Shown piece after piece: positions 42,335 through 49,779 of a stretch of DNA of 64,000 bases; within the stretch, counting starts at the first letter, position 1; each line of letters starts with the position of its first letter. A model generated the notes under the pieces. The model saw only the letters and a list, made by a program, of their open reading frames with translations, was not told the DNA's origin and ran no database searches. The translations under genes and the position numbers were made by a program. Location of the stretch: NCBI GenBank assembly GCA_035548125.1, contig DASZTV010000093.1, forward strand, positions 10,283-74,282, written 5' to 3'. This stretch comes from DASZTV01 sp035548125. GTDB taxonomy: Bacteria > Actinomycetota > Actinomycetes > JAFAQI01.

Positions 42335-42361
42335 CTGGCACTCTAGCCCCGAGAGTGCTAA
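42335..42361 (-). promoter_or_regulatory. CIRCE operator (HrcA site) overlapping the groEL promoter
   Basis: Read on the minus strand: TTAGCACTC, 9-nt spacer, GAGTGCCAG. The left arm is consensus; the right arm deviates at its end. It spans the region between the -35 and the start site and overlaps the -10 TAGAGT, so bound HrcA would block polymerase. Confidence 0.85.
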
Positions 42362-42369
42362 ACGCTCAA
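42340..42369 (-). promoter_or_regulatory. groEL promoter (-35 TTGAGC, -10 TAGAGT), leaderless
   Basis: On the minus strand TTGAGC (42369-42364), 18-nt spacer, TAGAGT (42345-42340), 6 nt, then the ATG at 42333. There is no ribosome-binding site. The -35 abuts the hairpin that follows groES. Confidence 0.6.
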
Positions 42370-42401
42370 ATGGCCCCGGAGCATCGCTCCGAGGCCATTT
42401 G
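42367..42401. terminator. Strong hairpin between groES and groEL
   Basis: CAAATGGCC (42367-42375) pairs with GGCCATTTG (42393-42401); an inner CGGAGC/GCTCCG stem closes on a 3-nt loop, with one mismatch between the stems. It follows the groES stop within 20 nt. Only a short TTT follows on the transcript, so it may attenuate rather than fully terminate. Confidence 0.7.
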
Positions 42402-42416
42402 GCGAAGAACCGGCGG

Positions 42417-42722
42417 TTACTTGTTCACGACCGCCAGGACGTCACGCGCGGACAGGATGAGGTACTCGTCCGCACCGAACTTGACTTCGGTGCCGCCGTA
42501 CTTCGAGAAGATGACGGTGTCGCCCTCTGCGATGTCGAGCGGCACGCGAGCGCCGTCCTCGAAACGGCCGGGACCCACCGCGATGACGGTGCCCTCCTGG
42601 GGCTTCTCCTTGGCGGTGTCAGGGATCACGATGCCCGACGCCGTGGTCTGCTCGCTGTCGAGCACCGAGATGACGATGCGGTCCTCGAGCGGCTTGATCT
42701 TGGTCTTGCTGGCGGTCGCCAC
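42417..42722 (-). CDS. groES: Co-chaperonin GroES
   Basis: 101 residues from the GTG at 42722, with AGGAGG 6 nt upstream. IKPLEDRIVISVLDSEQTTASGIVIPDTAKEKPQEGTV contains the mobile loop that contacts GroEL, and the C-terminal half closes the beta-barrel dome (YGGTEVKFGADEYLILSARDVLAV). It caps the GroEL ring. Longer readings of the frame upstream run through the promoter and are rejected. Transcription is from a sigma-A-type promoter with a CIRCE operator at the start site. Confidence 0.96.
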   Translation of the reverse strand: MATASKTKIKPLEDRIVISVLDSEQTTASGIVIPDTAKEKPQEGTVIAVGPGRFEDGARVPLDIAEGDTVIFSKYGGTEVKFGADEYLILSARDVLAVVNK

Positions 42723-42753
42723 GACCGGACCTCCTGCGAAAGAAAGGGGACAG

Positions 42754-42780
42754 TTGGCACTCAAAGGTGTCGAGTGCCAA
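42754..42780 (-). promoter_or_regulatory. CIRCE operator (HrcA site) of groES
   Basis: TTGGCACTC (42754-42762), 9-nt spacer, GAGTGCCAA (42772-42780): a perfect 9-9-9 inverted repeat that deviates from the TTAGCACTC consensus symmetrically by one base. It covers the predicted transcription start and early leader. Confidence 0.9.
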
Positions 42781-42808
42781 GTTACGTCAGTGGTCGATCC
42801 GGAGTCAA
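42779..42808 (-). promoter_or_regulatory. groES promoter (-35 TTGACT, -10 TAACTT)
   Basis: TTGACT (42808-42803) and TAACTT (42784-42779) on the minus strand, spacer 18 nt. The start site would be near 42772, inside the CIRCE element. Confidence 0.7.
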
Positions 42809-42840
42809 CGCGGGGGGCCCGTGTCCCGCGGGCTCGGCGC

Positions 42841-43110
42841 TCAGCCCGCGGCCAGAACCGCCTCGGGCACCGCGTCGAGGGAGCGCAGGATCGCCTCAGC
42901 AAGCTCCCGGGCCGCCTGCGGGTGCAGCTCCAGGGCGACCCGTGCGGCCGGCCCGTCTGCCGGCCGGCGGAGGTCGATGTTGACGGTGTGGCCGGCCATC
43001 GCGTGGACCGGATGGTCGACGTAGACGCTCGCGGCGGTGAAGCGCAGCCAGTCGCTCGGGCCCTTGCCGCTCCCCGCGATCTCCAGCAGCTCGGTCTGAT
43101 AGGTGCACAC
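42841..43110 (-). CDS. DUF6295-family protein
   Basis: 89 residues. The MCTYQTELLEIAGSGKGPSDW opening and the YVDHPVHAMAGHTVNIDL core match the DUF6295 family of actinobacteria, which has no known function. The conserved His residues in DHPVHA could bind metal. It starts 2 nt after the stop of the dienelactone hydrolase gene on the same strand, so the two form an operon read toward groES. Confidence 0.85.
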   Translation of the reverse strand: MCTYQTELLEIAGSGKGPSDWLRFTAASVYVDHPVHAMAGHTVNIDLRRPADGPAARVALELHPQAARELAEAILRSLDAVPEAVLAAG

Positions 43111-43112
43111 GG

Positions 43113-43856
43113 TCAGCCGCCGATCGTGGTCGAGAGGAAATCCCAGATCTTGGCCCAGGCATCCATCGCGGTCTCGGGCCGGTACGAGGCTCGGTCGACG
43201 GCGAAGAACGCGTGGCCCGCGCCGTCGTAGCGCTGGAAGTCGTAGGTCTTGCCCGCGTCCTTGAGCAGCTGCTCGAGCTCGTCCACCTGGGCCGGGGTCG
43301 GGTAGACGTCGTCGTTGCCGAACAGGCCGAGGATCGGCCCGGACATCGTGGCGGCAAGATGCGCCAGGTTGTCGCGCGGCGGAATCCCCTCGGGGGTCTC
43401 CCCGATGATGAACGCGCCGTAGCAGACGATCGCGGCATCGAACGGCAGCGATCCGTTGGCCAACCAGGCGTGGCGGCCGCCGGAGCAGTAACCGATGACC
43501 GCGACCTTGCCGTTGCTGTTCGGAAGGTCCTTCAGGTAGCTCAGCGCCCCCTCGGCGTCGCCCACGAAGCGCGGGTCGGGCACGCCGCCCTGCGCCCGCG
43601 CCGTCGCGGCCGCATCCGACGGCTCCGCGCCGGGTGCCTCCCGCCAGTACAGGTTCGGCATCACCGCGTTGTAGCCGTGGAAGGCGAAGTTGCGCGTGAT
43701 CTCCTTCGTTCCGGCGTCGTATCCGGGCATGTGATGGATGACGACGACCCCACCGCGCGGGGCGGGGTCCTGCGGGAGCGCGGCGTACGCCTCGATGGCG
43801 TCGCCGTCGTGGCCCGTGATCGACACGGTCTCGGAGACAAAAGCGTCAGTGCCCAT
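43113..43856 (-). CDS. Dienelactone hydrolase family protein
   Basis: 247 residues from the ATG at 43856. The nucleophile is cysteine in VIGYCSGGRHAW, as in true dienelactone hydrolases; GNDDVYPTP gives the Asp and GAGHAFFAVDRASYRPE the His. It hydrolyses cyclic lactones in aromatic catabolism, but many paralogues have other ester substrates. Upstream, TACGGT lies exactly 6 nt before the ATG, suggesting leaderless transcription together with DUF6295. A much longer frame extending to 44210 is non-coding. Confidence 0.9.
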   Translation of the reverse strand: MGTDAFVSETVSITGHDGDAIEAYAALPQDPAPRGGVVVIHHMPGYDAGTKEITRNFAFHGYNAVMPNLYWREAPGAEPSDAAATARAQGGVPDPRFVGDAEGALSYLKDLPNSNGKVAVIGYCSGGRHAWLANGSLPFDAAIVCYGAFIIGETPEGIPPRDNLAHLAATMSGPILGLFGNDDVYPTPAQVDELEQLLKDAGKTYDFQRYDGAGHAFFAVDRASYRPETAMDAWAKIWDFLSTTIGG

Positions 43857-43862
43857 AGCGGC

Positions 43863-43868
43863 ACCGTA
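43863..43868 (-). promoter_or_regulatory. -10 element, leaderless promoter of the dienelactone hydrolase gene
   Basis: TACGGT on the minus strand, 6 nt before the ATG at 43856. Confidence 0.55.
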
Positions 43869-43902
43869 TTGCTTGCATAGCGAAACGACTAGCGCGGCCC
43901 CG

Positions 43903-44943
43903 CTACCAGGCCGGCTGGACCCATTCGCCGGTGATACGGATCGACTTGCCGGCAGTCCACTCGTAGACCGCGCCGCTGCGAATGCCCCCCGGATAGTGGG
44001 TGCTCTGCGGATCGGCCAGCACGAGCAGCCGGGTACCGGTCGAGTCGACCGAGACGGTCGACACATTCTCCGGAAGGTCTCCGCCGAGCGTCGCACCGAG
44101 GCCGGCGGCTCCGATCTCGCGGATCGACCTGCCGGACACCGTCGAAAGGTGCCCGTGCCACCAGAAGAGCACCTGCGCGTCACCGACCTCGGCGAGCGGT
44201 ACGCGGTCACAGCCCAGGCACCGGAGCCGATCCACGGTCACCGCGCCGCCGGTCAGCACATCGACGGCACGGCCGTCCGGTTCCCACGCGAGCGCCACCG
44301 GCTGCCCGGACACCACCGGCTGCACCAGATCCGTCTGGTGGGACGTGAGGTCGTACAGGAACACGGCGCGCGCGCCCGAGCACGCCGACGCCGGGACCGC
44401 GCCCGCCGACGCGGGGCCCGCCGAGGCGACGAAGGCGAGCTTCGTCCCGTCCGGGCTGATCGCCATCGCGACAGGCGCGACCCTACGGGGGATGACGGCG
44501 ACGTCGTCGAACCGGGTGAGCCCCACCCCGTGACGCCAGTGCGCGTGGTAGCTCAGCAGCTCGATCTCGCTGCGGCAGTGGCGCTTCGGGTACGCGGCGT
44601 AGACCCGACGATCATCGGCGGTGACGCCGATGGCCACCGCGCGCAGGCCCGGCGGTCGGGCCGACGCCGTACCCGCCGCGTCGACGTAGGCGGTCCCTCC
44701 CGCCGGGACGCCGAGCACCCCGGGCGGCGTGATGGCGAAGAACCCGTGCGGCGGGCCGGCCGGTGCGGCGCTCGCCGTCGGGCTGAGCGTCGCAACCGAG
44801 TGAGGGAGCTTCACGCCGTTGTTGTTGACGCCGATCGTGAAGACCAGGATCAGCACGAACGCCAGCAGCAGCACGAAGAAGCCCGCGGCGGCCAGGACCA
44901 CCTTGTGGCCGTTCCGTGTCGGTTCGCGGCCGGAGTCCGTCAT
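43903..44943 (-). CDS. Membrane-anchored beta-propeller-like protein
   Basis: 346 residues. A short basic N-terminus leads to one transmembrane helix (about 14-36) and a large external region. Repeated strands such as VAMAISPDGTKLAFVAS, PVALAWEPDGRAVDVLTGG and VSVDSTGTRLLVLADP resemble TolB/WD40-like propeller blades. Four cysteines are present, including CLGC. No catalytic site is seen. It overlaps tsaD as ATGA, so it is the last gene of the tsaB-rimI-tsaD operon, although it has no evident role in tRNA modification. Confidence 0.7.
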   Translation of the reverse strand: MTDSGREPTRNGHKVVLAAAGFFVLLLAFVLILVFTIGVNNNGVKLPHSVATLSPTASAAPAGPPHGFFAITPPGVLGVPAGGTAYVDAAGTASARPPGLRAVAIGVTADDRRVYAAYPKRHCRSEIELLSYHAHWRHGVGLTRFDDVAVIPRRVAPVAMAISPDGTKLAFVASAGPASAGAVPASACSGARAVFLYDLTSHQTDLVQPVVSGQPVALAWEPDGRAVDVLTGGAVTVDRLRCLGCDRVPLAEVGDAQVLFWWHGHLSTVSGRSIREIGAAGLGATLGGDLPENVSTVSVDSTGTRLLVLADPQSTHYPGGIRSGAVYEWTAGKSIRITGEWVQPAW

Positions 44944-45959
44944 GCCAGAACCATCGCGGAGTCAGCCGGGATGTCCAACGGCGAGGGGTCGACCTCTCGT
45001 TCGACGAGCAGCGCGCCGAGCGCGGCCACCATGGCGCCGTTGTCGGTGCACAGCTTCCGCGGCGGCGTACGGACCTGCAGGCCCGCGGCTGCGCCTCGCT
45101 CCTCGGCAAGCGCGCGAAGCCGGGAGTTCGCCGCCACCCCGCCTCCGACGACGAGGGTGTCGACGCCGTGGTCGCGGCAGGCCGCGACGGCTCGTGTCGT
45201 GAGGACGTCGGCGACCGCCTCCTGGAACGAGGCCGCGACATCCGCAACGGGTACCCGTTCGCCGGCCCTTTCCTTCGCCTCGACCCACCGCGCGACTGCG
45301 GTCTTCAGACCGGAGAACGTGAAGGAGTACGGCGCGTCACGGACCACGCCGCGCGGGAAGTCGATCGCGGCAGGATCGCCTTCCCCTGACACCCGGTCGA
45401 TGTGCGGACCGCCGGGGAACGGCAGCCCGAGCACCCGAGCAACTTTGTCGAACGCCTCGCCCGCGGCGTCGTCGACGGTGGTACCGAGCGAGGTGAGGTC
45501 TCCGACCAGGTCACGCACGAGCAACAGCGAGGAGTGCCCACCCGAGACGAGCATTGCGACACATGGCTGCGGCAGGTCGCCGTTAGCGAGCCGGTCGACC
45601 GCAACGTGCGCCGCGAGGTGATTGACGCCATAGAGCGGCTTGTTCGCCGACAGCGCGTAGGCCTTCGCGGCGGCGACACCCACCAGCAGCGCACCGGCCA
45701 GTCCCGGTCCCGCGGTCACCGCGATCGCGTCGACCTGCGACAACCGCAGCCCGGCTTCGTCCAGCGCGCGGTGCACGGTCGGGACCATCGCCTCGAGATG
45801 AGCGCGGCTGGCGACCTCGGGCACCACGCCGCCGAACCGTGCGTGCTCCTCGACGCTCGACGCGAGCGCGTCGGCCAGCAGCTCGCCGCCGCGGACGATG
45901 CCGACTCCGGTCTCGTCGCACGACGTCTCGATCCCGAGAACGATCGGGGAAGCGCTCAC
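44940..45959 (-). CDS. tsaD: tRNA N6-adenosine threonylcarbamoyltransferase
   Basis: 339 residues from the GTG at 45959 (GTGA overlap with rimI). VLGIETSCDETGVGIV opens the ASKHA fold. NHLAAHVAV provides the metal-binding His pair and SGGHSSLLLV the nucleotide-binding loop. VGGGVAANSRLR and CTDNGAMVA complete the family pattern. With TsaB and TsaE, both encoded nearby, it transfers the threonylcarbamoyl group to A37 of ANN-decoding tRNAs (t6A). A longer frame to 46286 is the shadow of rimI. Confidence 0.96.
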   Translation of the reverse strand: MSASPIVLGIETSCDETGVGIVRGGELLADALASSVEEHARFGGVVPEVASRAHLEAMVPTVHRALDEAGLRLSQVDAIAVTAGPGLAGALLVGVAAAKAYALSANKPLYGVNHLAAHVAVDRLANGDLPQPCVAMLVSGGHSSLLLVRDLVGDLTSLGTTVDDAAGEAFDKVARVLGLPFPGGPHIDRVSGEGDPAAIDFPRGVVRDAPYSFTFSGLKTAVARWVEAKERAGERVPVADVAASFQEAVADVLTTRAVAACRDHGVDTLVVGGGVAANSRLRALAEERGAAAGLQVRTPPRKLCTDNGAMVAALGALLVEREVDPSPLDIPADSAMVLA

Positions 45960-46441
45960 CCGTCCTCCCGATCTCCGGTGCGCGAAGGATCGCGGCGCCC
46001 GGCGAACTCCCGCCGCATCACGAGAGCGTCCGTGCCACTCGGCTGGTAGTACCCGCGCCGCACCCCGATCTGCACGAAGCCGTTGCGCTCGTAGAGCCGG
46101 ATCGCCGGGTCGTTGTCGGCGCGCACCTCGAGATCGACGCGCGGGCAACCGCGCCGCGTCGCCTCCGCCATGAGCTCCAGCAGCATCGCCTCGCCGAGGC
46201 CACGTCGGCGCATCGCGGGCGCAACCGCCATGGTCTGGACGTACGCCTCGTGCGGTGCGTAGGCGCACAGCCCGGCGTACCCGCACACCGCACCGGACTC
46301 ATCCTCCTCGACGACATAGCGGCGGGTGTCGCGTTCAGCGAGCTCCGACCAGAACATCCCTTCGCTCCACGCCTCGTCACCGAACAGCTCGTGCTCGAGC
46401 TCCATGACCGCGGGCAGGTCCCACCAGCGCAGCTCCCTCAT
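45956..46441 (-). CDS. rimI: Ribosomal-protein-alanine N-acetyltransferase
   Basis: A 161-residue GNAT protein. The acetyl-CoA loop is RRRGLGEAML, preceded by YVQTMAVAPAMR, and the Tyr/Asn C-terminal strand is LYERNGFVQIGVRRGYY. RimI acetylates the N-terminal Ala of S18 in enterobacteria; actinobacterial RimI genes are embedded, as here, between tsaB and tsaD. Overlaps with both neighbours (4 nt each) show a single operon. Confidence 0.92.
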   Translation of the reverse strand: MRELRWWDLPAVMELEHELFGDEAWSEGMFWSELAERDTRRYVVEEDESGAVCGYAGLCAYAPHEAYVQTMAVAPAMRRRGLGEAMLLELMAEATRRGCPRVDLEVRADNDPAIRLYERNGFVQIGVRRGYYQPSGTDALVMRREFAGRRDPSRTGDREDG

Positions 46442-47109
46442 CTCGGCGTCACCGCCTTCGGGCGACCCGGGGGCTGGGCATCCGGCCGACGCAGATAGAG
46501 CGGCGAGAACGGCGCGGGGGCCTCGGTCAGGTCAGCGACCGGGACCAGGTCGGCAGCCCGCGGGGCGGGATCGCCGTCGAGGACCGTGAAGGCGCGAAAC
46601 GCGTCGGGGTAGAGCTGCACACCCGCGCCCACGACCTCCGTGGTGTGACCGCTGAGCATCGCGGCAACGTCCACCGGCAGGCCGAGCTCGGGCCCGTCGA
46701 CGCGGGTAGCCCCGGCGTCGTAGCGTGCCCAGTAGACCTGCTTGCGCCGCGCATCCGTGACGACGGCGAACGGACCGTCGCCGGTCGCGAAACGATGCGC
46801 GATCCCGTCCAGCGAGCACACTCCGTACGCCGGGATGGCGAGTGCGTCACTCATTGCACGGGCGGTAACGATGCCGACCCGCAGGCCGGTGAACGGCGCC
46901 GGGCCCAACCCGACGACGATGCCCTCGATCTCGGTGGTGTCGACGCCGGCATCTCGCAGCACGGTGGCGACCAGCGGCGCAAGCCGCTCGCCATGCCGGT
47001 TCTCCGCCGTCTCGGCGCGCTCGGCCCGGACCCGGACCTCCGCACCCGCCGCCTCGCACACGGCCACAGTGACGGTCGGGCTCGAGGTATCGAGCGCGAG
47101 GACGAGCAC
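46438..47109 (-). CDS. tsaB: tRNA threonylcarbamoyladenosine biosynthesis protein TsaB
   Basis: 223 residues. LVLALDTSSPTVTVAVCE is the ASKHA phosphate-1 region, and VGLGPAPFTGLRVGIVTAR is the hallmark dimer-interface helix shared with TsaD. It scaffolds TsaD and TsaE in t6A synthesis. It is the first gene of the tsaB-rimI-tsaD unit. The GTG lies 6 nt after TAGCCT with no ribosome-binding site. It is divergent from the DinB gene, with which it shares overlapping -10 hexamers. Confidence 0.95.
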   Translation of the reverse strand: MLVLALDTSSPTVTVAVCEAAGAEVRVRAERAETAENRHGERLAPLVATVLRDAGVDTTEIEGIVVGLGPAPFTGLRVGIVTARAMSDALAIPAYGVCSLDGIAHRFATGDGPFAVVTDARRKQVYWARYDAGATRVDGPELGLPVDVAAMLSGHTTEVVGAGVQLYPDAFRAFTVLDGDPAPRAADLVPVADLTEAPAPFSPLYLRRPDAQPPGRPKAVTPR

Positions 47110-47115
47110 GCAACG

Positions 47116-47125
47116 AGGCTACGGT
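47116..47125. promoter_or_regulatory. Overlapping divergent -10 elements of tsaB and the DinB gene
   Basis: AGGCTACGGT: the minus-strand reading gives TAGCCT (6 nt before the tsaB GTG), the plus-strand reading gives TACGGT. The hexamers share the central TA, as in the palindrome at 21553-21562. On the plus side the predicted start near 47132 leaves a short leader with AGGAGG at 47133-47138. Confidence 0.55.
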
Positions 47126-47146
47126 GGCGACCAGGAGGTGGCGGAC

Positions 47147-47662
47147 ATGGTCGGGGACCTCGAAGACCCCCGGCGGACCGAGCCGGCGTTCATCTTGGGC
47201 GAGCGCGAGATGCTCGACGGCTGGCTCGAGTTCCACCGGACGACCTTGCTGCTCAAGTGCGACGGGCTCACCGACGAGCAGCGGCGAACTCGTCCGGTGC
47301 CGACGTCTCGCCTGTCCCTGCACGCGCTGGTGCGTCACATGGCAGAGGTCGAGCGCGGCTGGTTCCGCCGGACGATCGGCCAGGAGGCCGTCCCGACGAT
47401 CTACGACTACGACACCGACGAGGACGCGGACTTCGACACCGACGGCGCCGACTGGGACACCGACCTCGCGCATTGGCAGGCCGAGTGCGAAGCGGCGCGC
47501 AAGGTTGCCGCGTCATACGGCCTCGATCATCTCGGCAAGCAACGCAAGGGAAACGACGTGTCGCTGCGCTGGGTCTACACCCACATGATCGAGGAGTACG
47601 CCCGCCACAACGGCCACGCCGATCTGATCCGCGAGCTCATCGACGGAGCAGTGGGGTACTAG
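47147..47662 (+). CDS. DinB-family (DUF664) protein
   Basis: 171 residues from the ATG at 47147, with AGGAGG 8 nt upstream. The four-helix DinB fold is marked by the metal-ligand histidines in LHALVRHMAEVERGWFRR and WVYTHMIEEYARHNGHADLIRE. Related proteins include mycothiol-dependent maleylpyruvate isomerase and bacillithiol S-transferases, so a thiol-transferase role is possible in an actinobacterium. The Asp-rich middle (YDTDEDADFDTDGADWDTD) is a distinctive insertion. It overlaps the convergent tsaE gene by 26 bp. Confidence 0.88.
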   Translation: MVGDLEDPRRTEPAFILGEREMLDGWLEFHRTTLLLKCDGLTDEQRRTRPVPTSRLSLHALVRHMAEVERGWFRRTIGQEAVPTIYDYDTDEDADFDTDGADWDTDLAHWQAECEAARKVAASYGLDHLGKQRKGNDVSLRWVYTHMIEEYARHNGHADLIRELIDGAVGY

Positions 47663-48080
47663 TCCAGCGGTCGCCGACGCCGGCGAGCTCCACGCTTCTC
47701 GCCTCGCCGTCCTCCGTCCGGGAGATGTGGACCTGCAGCCGGTCGCCGGACAACCCTTCGACCAGCCCTTCACCCCACTCGACCAACGTCGCCGACTCCT
47801 CGAGCGAGGCATCGAGGTCGAGATCGTCGACCTCGGCTACGGACGACAGCCGGTAGGCATCGACGTGCACCAGCGGGATCCGTCCCTCCCGGTGGACCCT
47901 GGCGATGACGAACGTCGGCGACACCACGCCGAAGACGCCGAGCCCGGCGCCGATTCCCTGGGCGAGGGTGGTCTTCCCGGCGCCGAGCGGTCCGCTGAGC
48001 AACACCAGGTCGCCGGCCCGCAGCTCGCCGGCGATGCGAGCGCCCAGCTCGCGCATCTCCTCCGCGGTTCCGATGATCAC
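47637..48080 (-). CDS. tsaE: tRNA threonylcarbamoyladenosine biosynthesis ATPase TsaE
   Basis: 147 residues from the GTG at 48080 (GTGA overlap with the glycosylase gene). GPLGAGKTTLAQGIG is the Walker A loop; SPTFV and HVDAYRL are the switch and strand motifs, and VEWGEG the Trp-containing Walker B end. It drives the ATP cycle of the TsaB-TsaD complex. It is the last gene of the glmS-to-tsaE operon and is separated from tsaB only by the oppositely oriented DinB gene. Confidence 0.94.
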   Translation of the reverse strand: MIIGTAEEMRELGARIAGELRAGDLVLLSGPLGAGKTTLAQGIGAGLGVFGVVSPTFVIARVHREGRIPLVHVDAYRLSSVAEVDDLDLDASLEESATLVEWGEGLVEGLSGDRLQVHISRTEDGEARSVELAGVGDRWTSTPLLRR

Positions 48081-48733
48081 CGGCCCGCCACCCGCGACTC
48101 GAGCCGGCTGCCTCCGGCGCTCGACACGATCTTCGCGACGAACCGCAGATCCTCGGCCAGCGCCAGGTGAGGCTCGCCCCGCGGACCGAAGCGCAGCGCT
48201 GCCGACGGGTGGTAGGACACGACGAGCCCTCGGCCGCGCCACGCGTGGACCTGCCCGCGCATCGCCGCCAACGTCGCTGCCGTGCCCACTGCCCAGGTGA
48301 GCGCGGTCCGGCCGAGCGTCAGCACGACCGGCGGGTCGAGCAGCTCCAGCTGCCGGTCGAGCCAGCCGGTGCAACGGTTCGCCTCGGGCCGGGTGGGCGT
48401 CCGGTTGGCCGGCGGCCGGCACTTGAGCACATTGAGCACCGAGACTTCGGCGCGGTCCAAGCCGGCGTCGGCCAGCAACGCGTCGAGGAGCTGGCCACCC
48501 TTGCCGACGAACGGCCTGCCGACCTCGTCTTCGTTGGCGCCGGGCGCCTCCCCGACGATGAGCAACCGGGCCGCCGGGCGGGTGTCACCGACGACGACGT
48601 GGTGTCGGGTTGCGGCGAGCTCGACACACGCCGTACAGCTGCTCACCGTCTCGGCGAGAGCTGGCAGATCCGCACAACGGCCTGCACGTTCGGCGATGTC
48701 GGCGACCGACGGGTCGATGGTCCGCGGACTCAT
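48077..48733 (-). CDS. Family 4-type uracil-DNA glycosylase (iron-sulfur)
   Basis: 218 residues. The first catalytic motif GEAPGANEDEVGRPFVG and the final motif YHPSAALR are of the UDG superfamily. Four cysteines in the C-x2-C...C-x15-C arrangement (CTAC; KCRPP...NRC) fit the [4Fe-4S] cluster of family 4 enzymes. It removes uracil from DNA arising by cytosine deamination. It overlaps tsaE downstream and the hydrolase gene upstream by 4 nt each, so it is part of the operon. Confidence 0.92.
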   Translation of the reverse strand: MSPRTIDPSVADIAERAGRCADLPALAETVSSCTACVELAATRHHVVVGDTRPAARLLIVGEAPGANEDEVGRPFVGKGGQLLDALLADAGLDRAEVSVLNVLKCRPPANRTPTRPEANRCTGWLDRQLELLDPPVVLTLGRTALTWAVGTAATLAAMRGQVHAWRGRGLVVSYHPSAALRFGPRGEPHLALAEDLRFVAKIVSSAGGSRLESRVAGR

Positions 48734-49779
48734 CCGGCCGCAGCGACGGCGCGGTCGAACAACCGGCGAAGGCCAGCGTTGACCTCCTGGTGTTGCTCGA
48801 GCTTCGCCATGTGCCCGGCGTCCTGGAGGACCTGGAGCTCGGCATCCGGCAGCCTCGCCGCCATCAGCTCGCTGTGCGACAGCGGCGTGAGGACGTCACG
48901 TGTCCCGCAGGAGATCAGGACAGGGACGGAGCGGAGCACGTCGAGCGCCTCGAGCTTGTCGTGGGACAGGAAGGTGTCGAAGAACTGGCTCATCACCTCG
49001 ACCGGGGTGTCGAGCAGCATCTGCTCCATGAAGGCGACGAGCGACGGCGGCACGCCGGGACCGAACGACAGATAGCGGGTGACGATGAACCCGAAGTCGC
49101 TGCCGACCCGACGGCCCCGCTCGATGACCGTCGCTCTCTTACGGACCAGCTTCGCGCCCCGCGGCAGCGCCGGGTTGACCAGACGCGACACCCATCCGGG
49201 CACGCCGACGATCTCCTTGGCGATCTGACCGGTCGAGGTCGACAGCAGGCCGACACCCACGACGCGGTCGCCGAACAGCTCCGGGCGCTGGTCGGCGAGT
49301 GCGAGGATCGTCATGCCGCCCATCGAGTGCCCGACCAGGACGACGGGCCCGGCCGGGGCGACGGCCTGCAGCACCGCGTCGAGATCCTTGCCGAGCTGAT
49401 CGATCGTGCAGCGATCCGGATCGGAACGGCCGGACGCGCCATGGCTGCGCTGGTCGTAGAACACGAGGCGCGCGGCGTCGGCGAGGTCGCGCCGCTGGAA
49501 GTGAAACGCGTCCATCCGCAACGTGAAGCCGTGCATGAACACGACGGTCAGTGGCGCGTCCGGGCTGCCGTCGATCTCGACGTGCAGCGCCACCCCATCC
49601 GAGGCAACCACGTTGAGCCCTTCGGTGTGGAGCTTGCCCAACGGCTCATCCGCGTAGGGATCGGGCTGCGACCGAGCCCGACCGACGGCGCGACGCTCAG
49701 CGGCGACTCCCGCGGCGATGGCGGCACCGGCGACAGCGGTGGCAGCGGCAGCGATGCCGACGTTCCGACGTCTGCTCAC
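48730..49779 (-). CDS. Alpha/beta-hydrolase
   Basis: 349 residues. An Ala-rich hydrophobic N-terminus (about 8-28) looks like a signal anchor. VVFMHGFTLRMD gives the oxyanion region, VLVGHSMGGMTI the nucleophile Ser, SCGTRDVLTPLSHSE the acid and LQDAGHMAKLEQHQEVN the His. Hydrolases of this type between alr and tsaE are common in actinobacteria; the substrate is not known. It overlaps alr upstream and the glycosylase gene downstream by 4 nt each. Confidence 0.87.
   Translation of the reverse strand: MSRRRNVGIAAAATAVAGAAIAAGVAAERRAVGRARSQPDPYADEPLGKLHTEGLNVVASDGVALHVEIDGSPDAPLTVVFMHGFTLRMDAFHFQRRDLADAARLVFYDQRSHGASGRSDPDRCTIDQLGKDLDAVLQAVAPAGPVVLVGHSMGGMTILALADQRPELFGDRVVGVGLLSTSTGQIAKEIVGVPGWVSRLVNPALPRGAKLVRKRATVIERGRRVGSDFGFIVTRYLSFGPGVPPSLVAFMEQMLLDTPVEVMSQFFDTFLSHDKLEALDVLRSVPVLISCGTRDVLTPLSHSELMAARLPDAELQVLQDAGHMAKLEQHQEVNAGLRRLFDRAVAAAG

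Noticed and set aside
40699..43230. 843-residue open frame opposite groEL-groES
   Set aside because: It runs through the groES promoter, both CIRCE sites and the intergenic hairpin; it is a shadow of the chaperonin genes.
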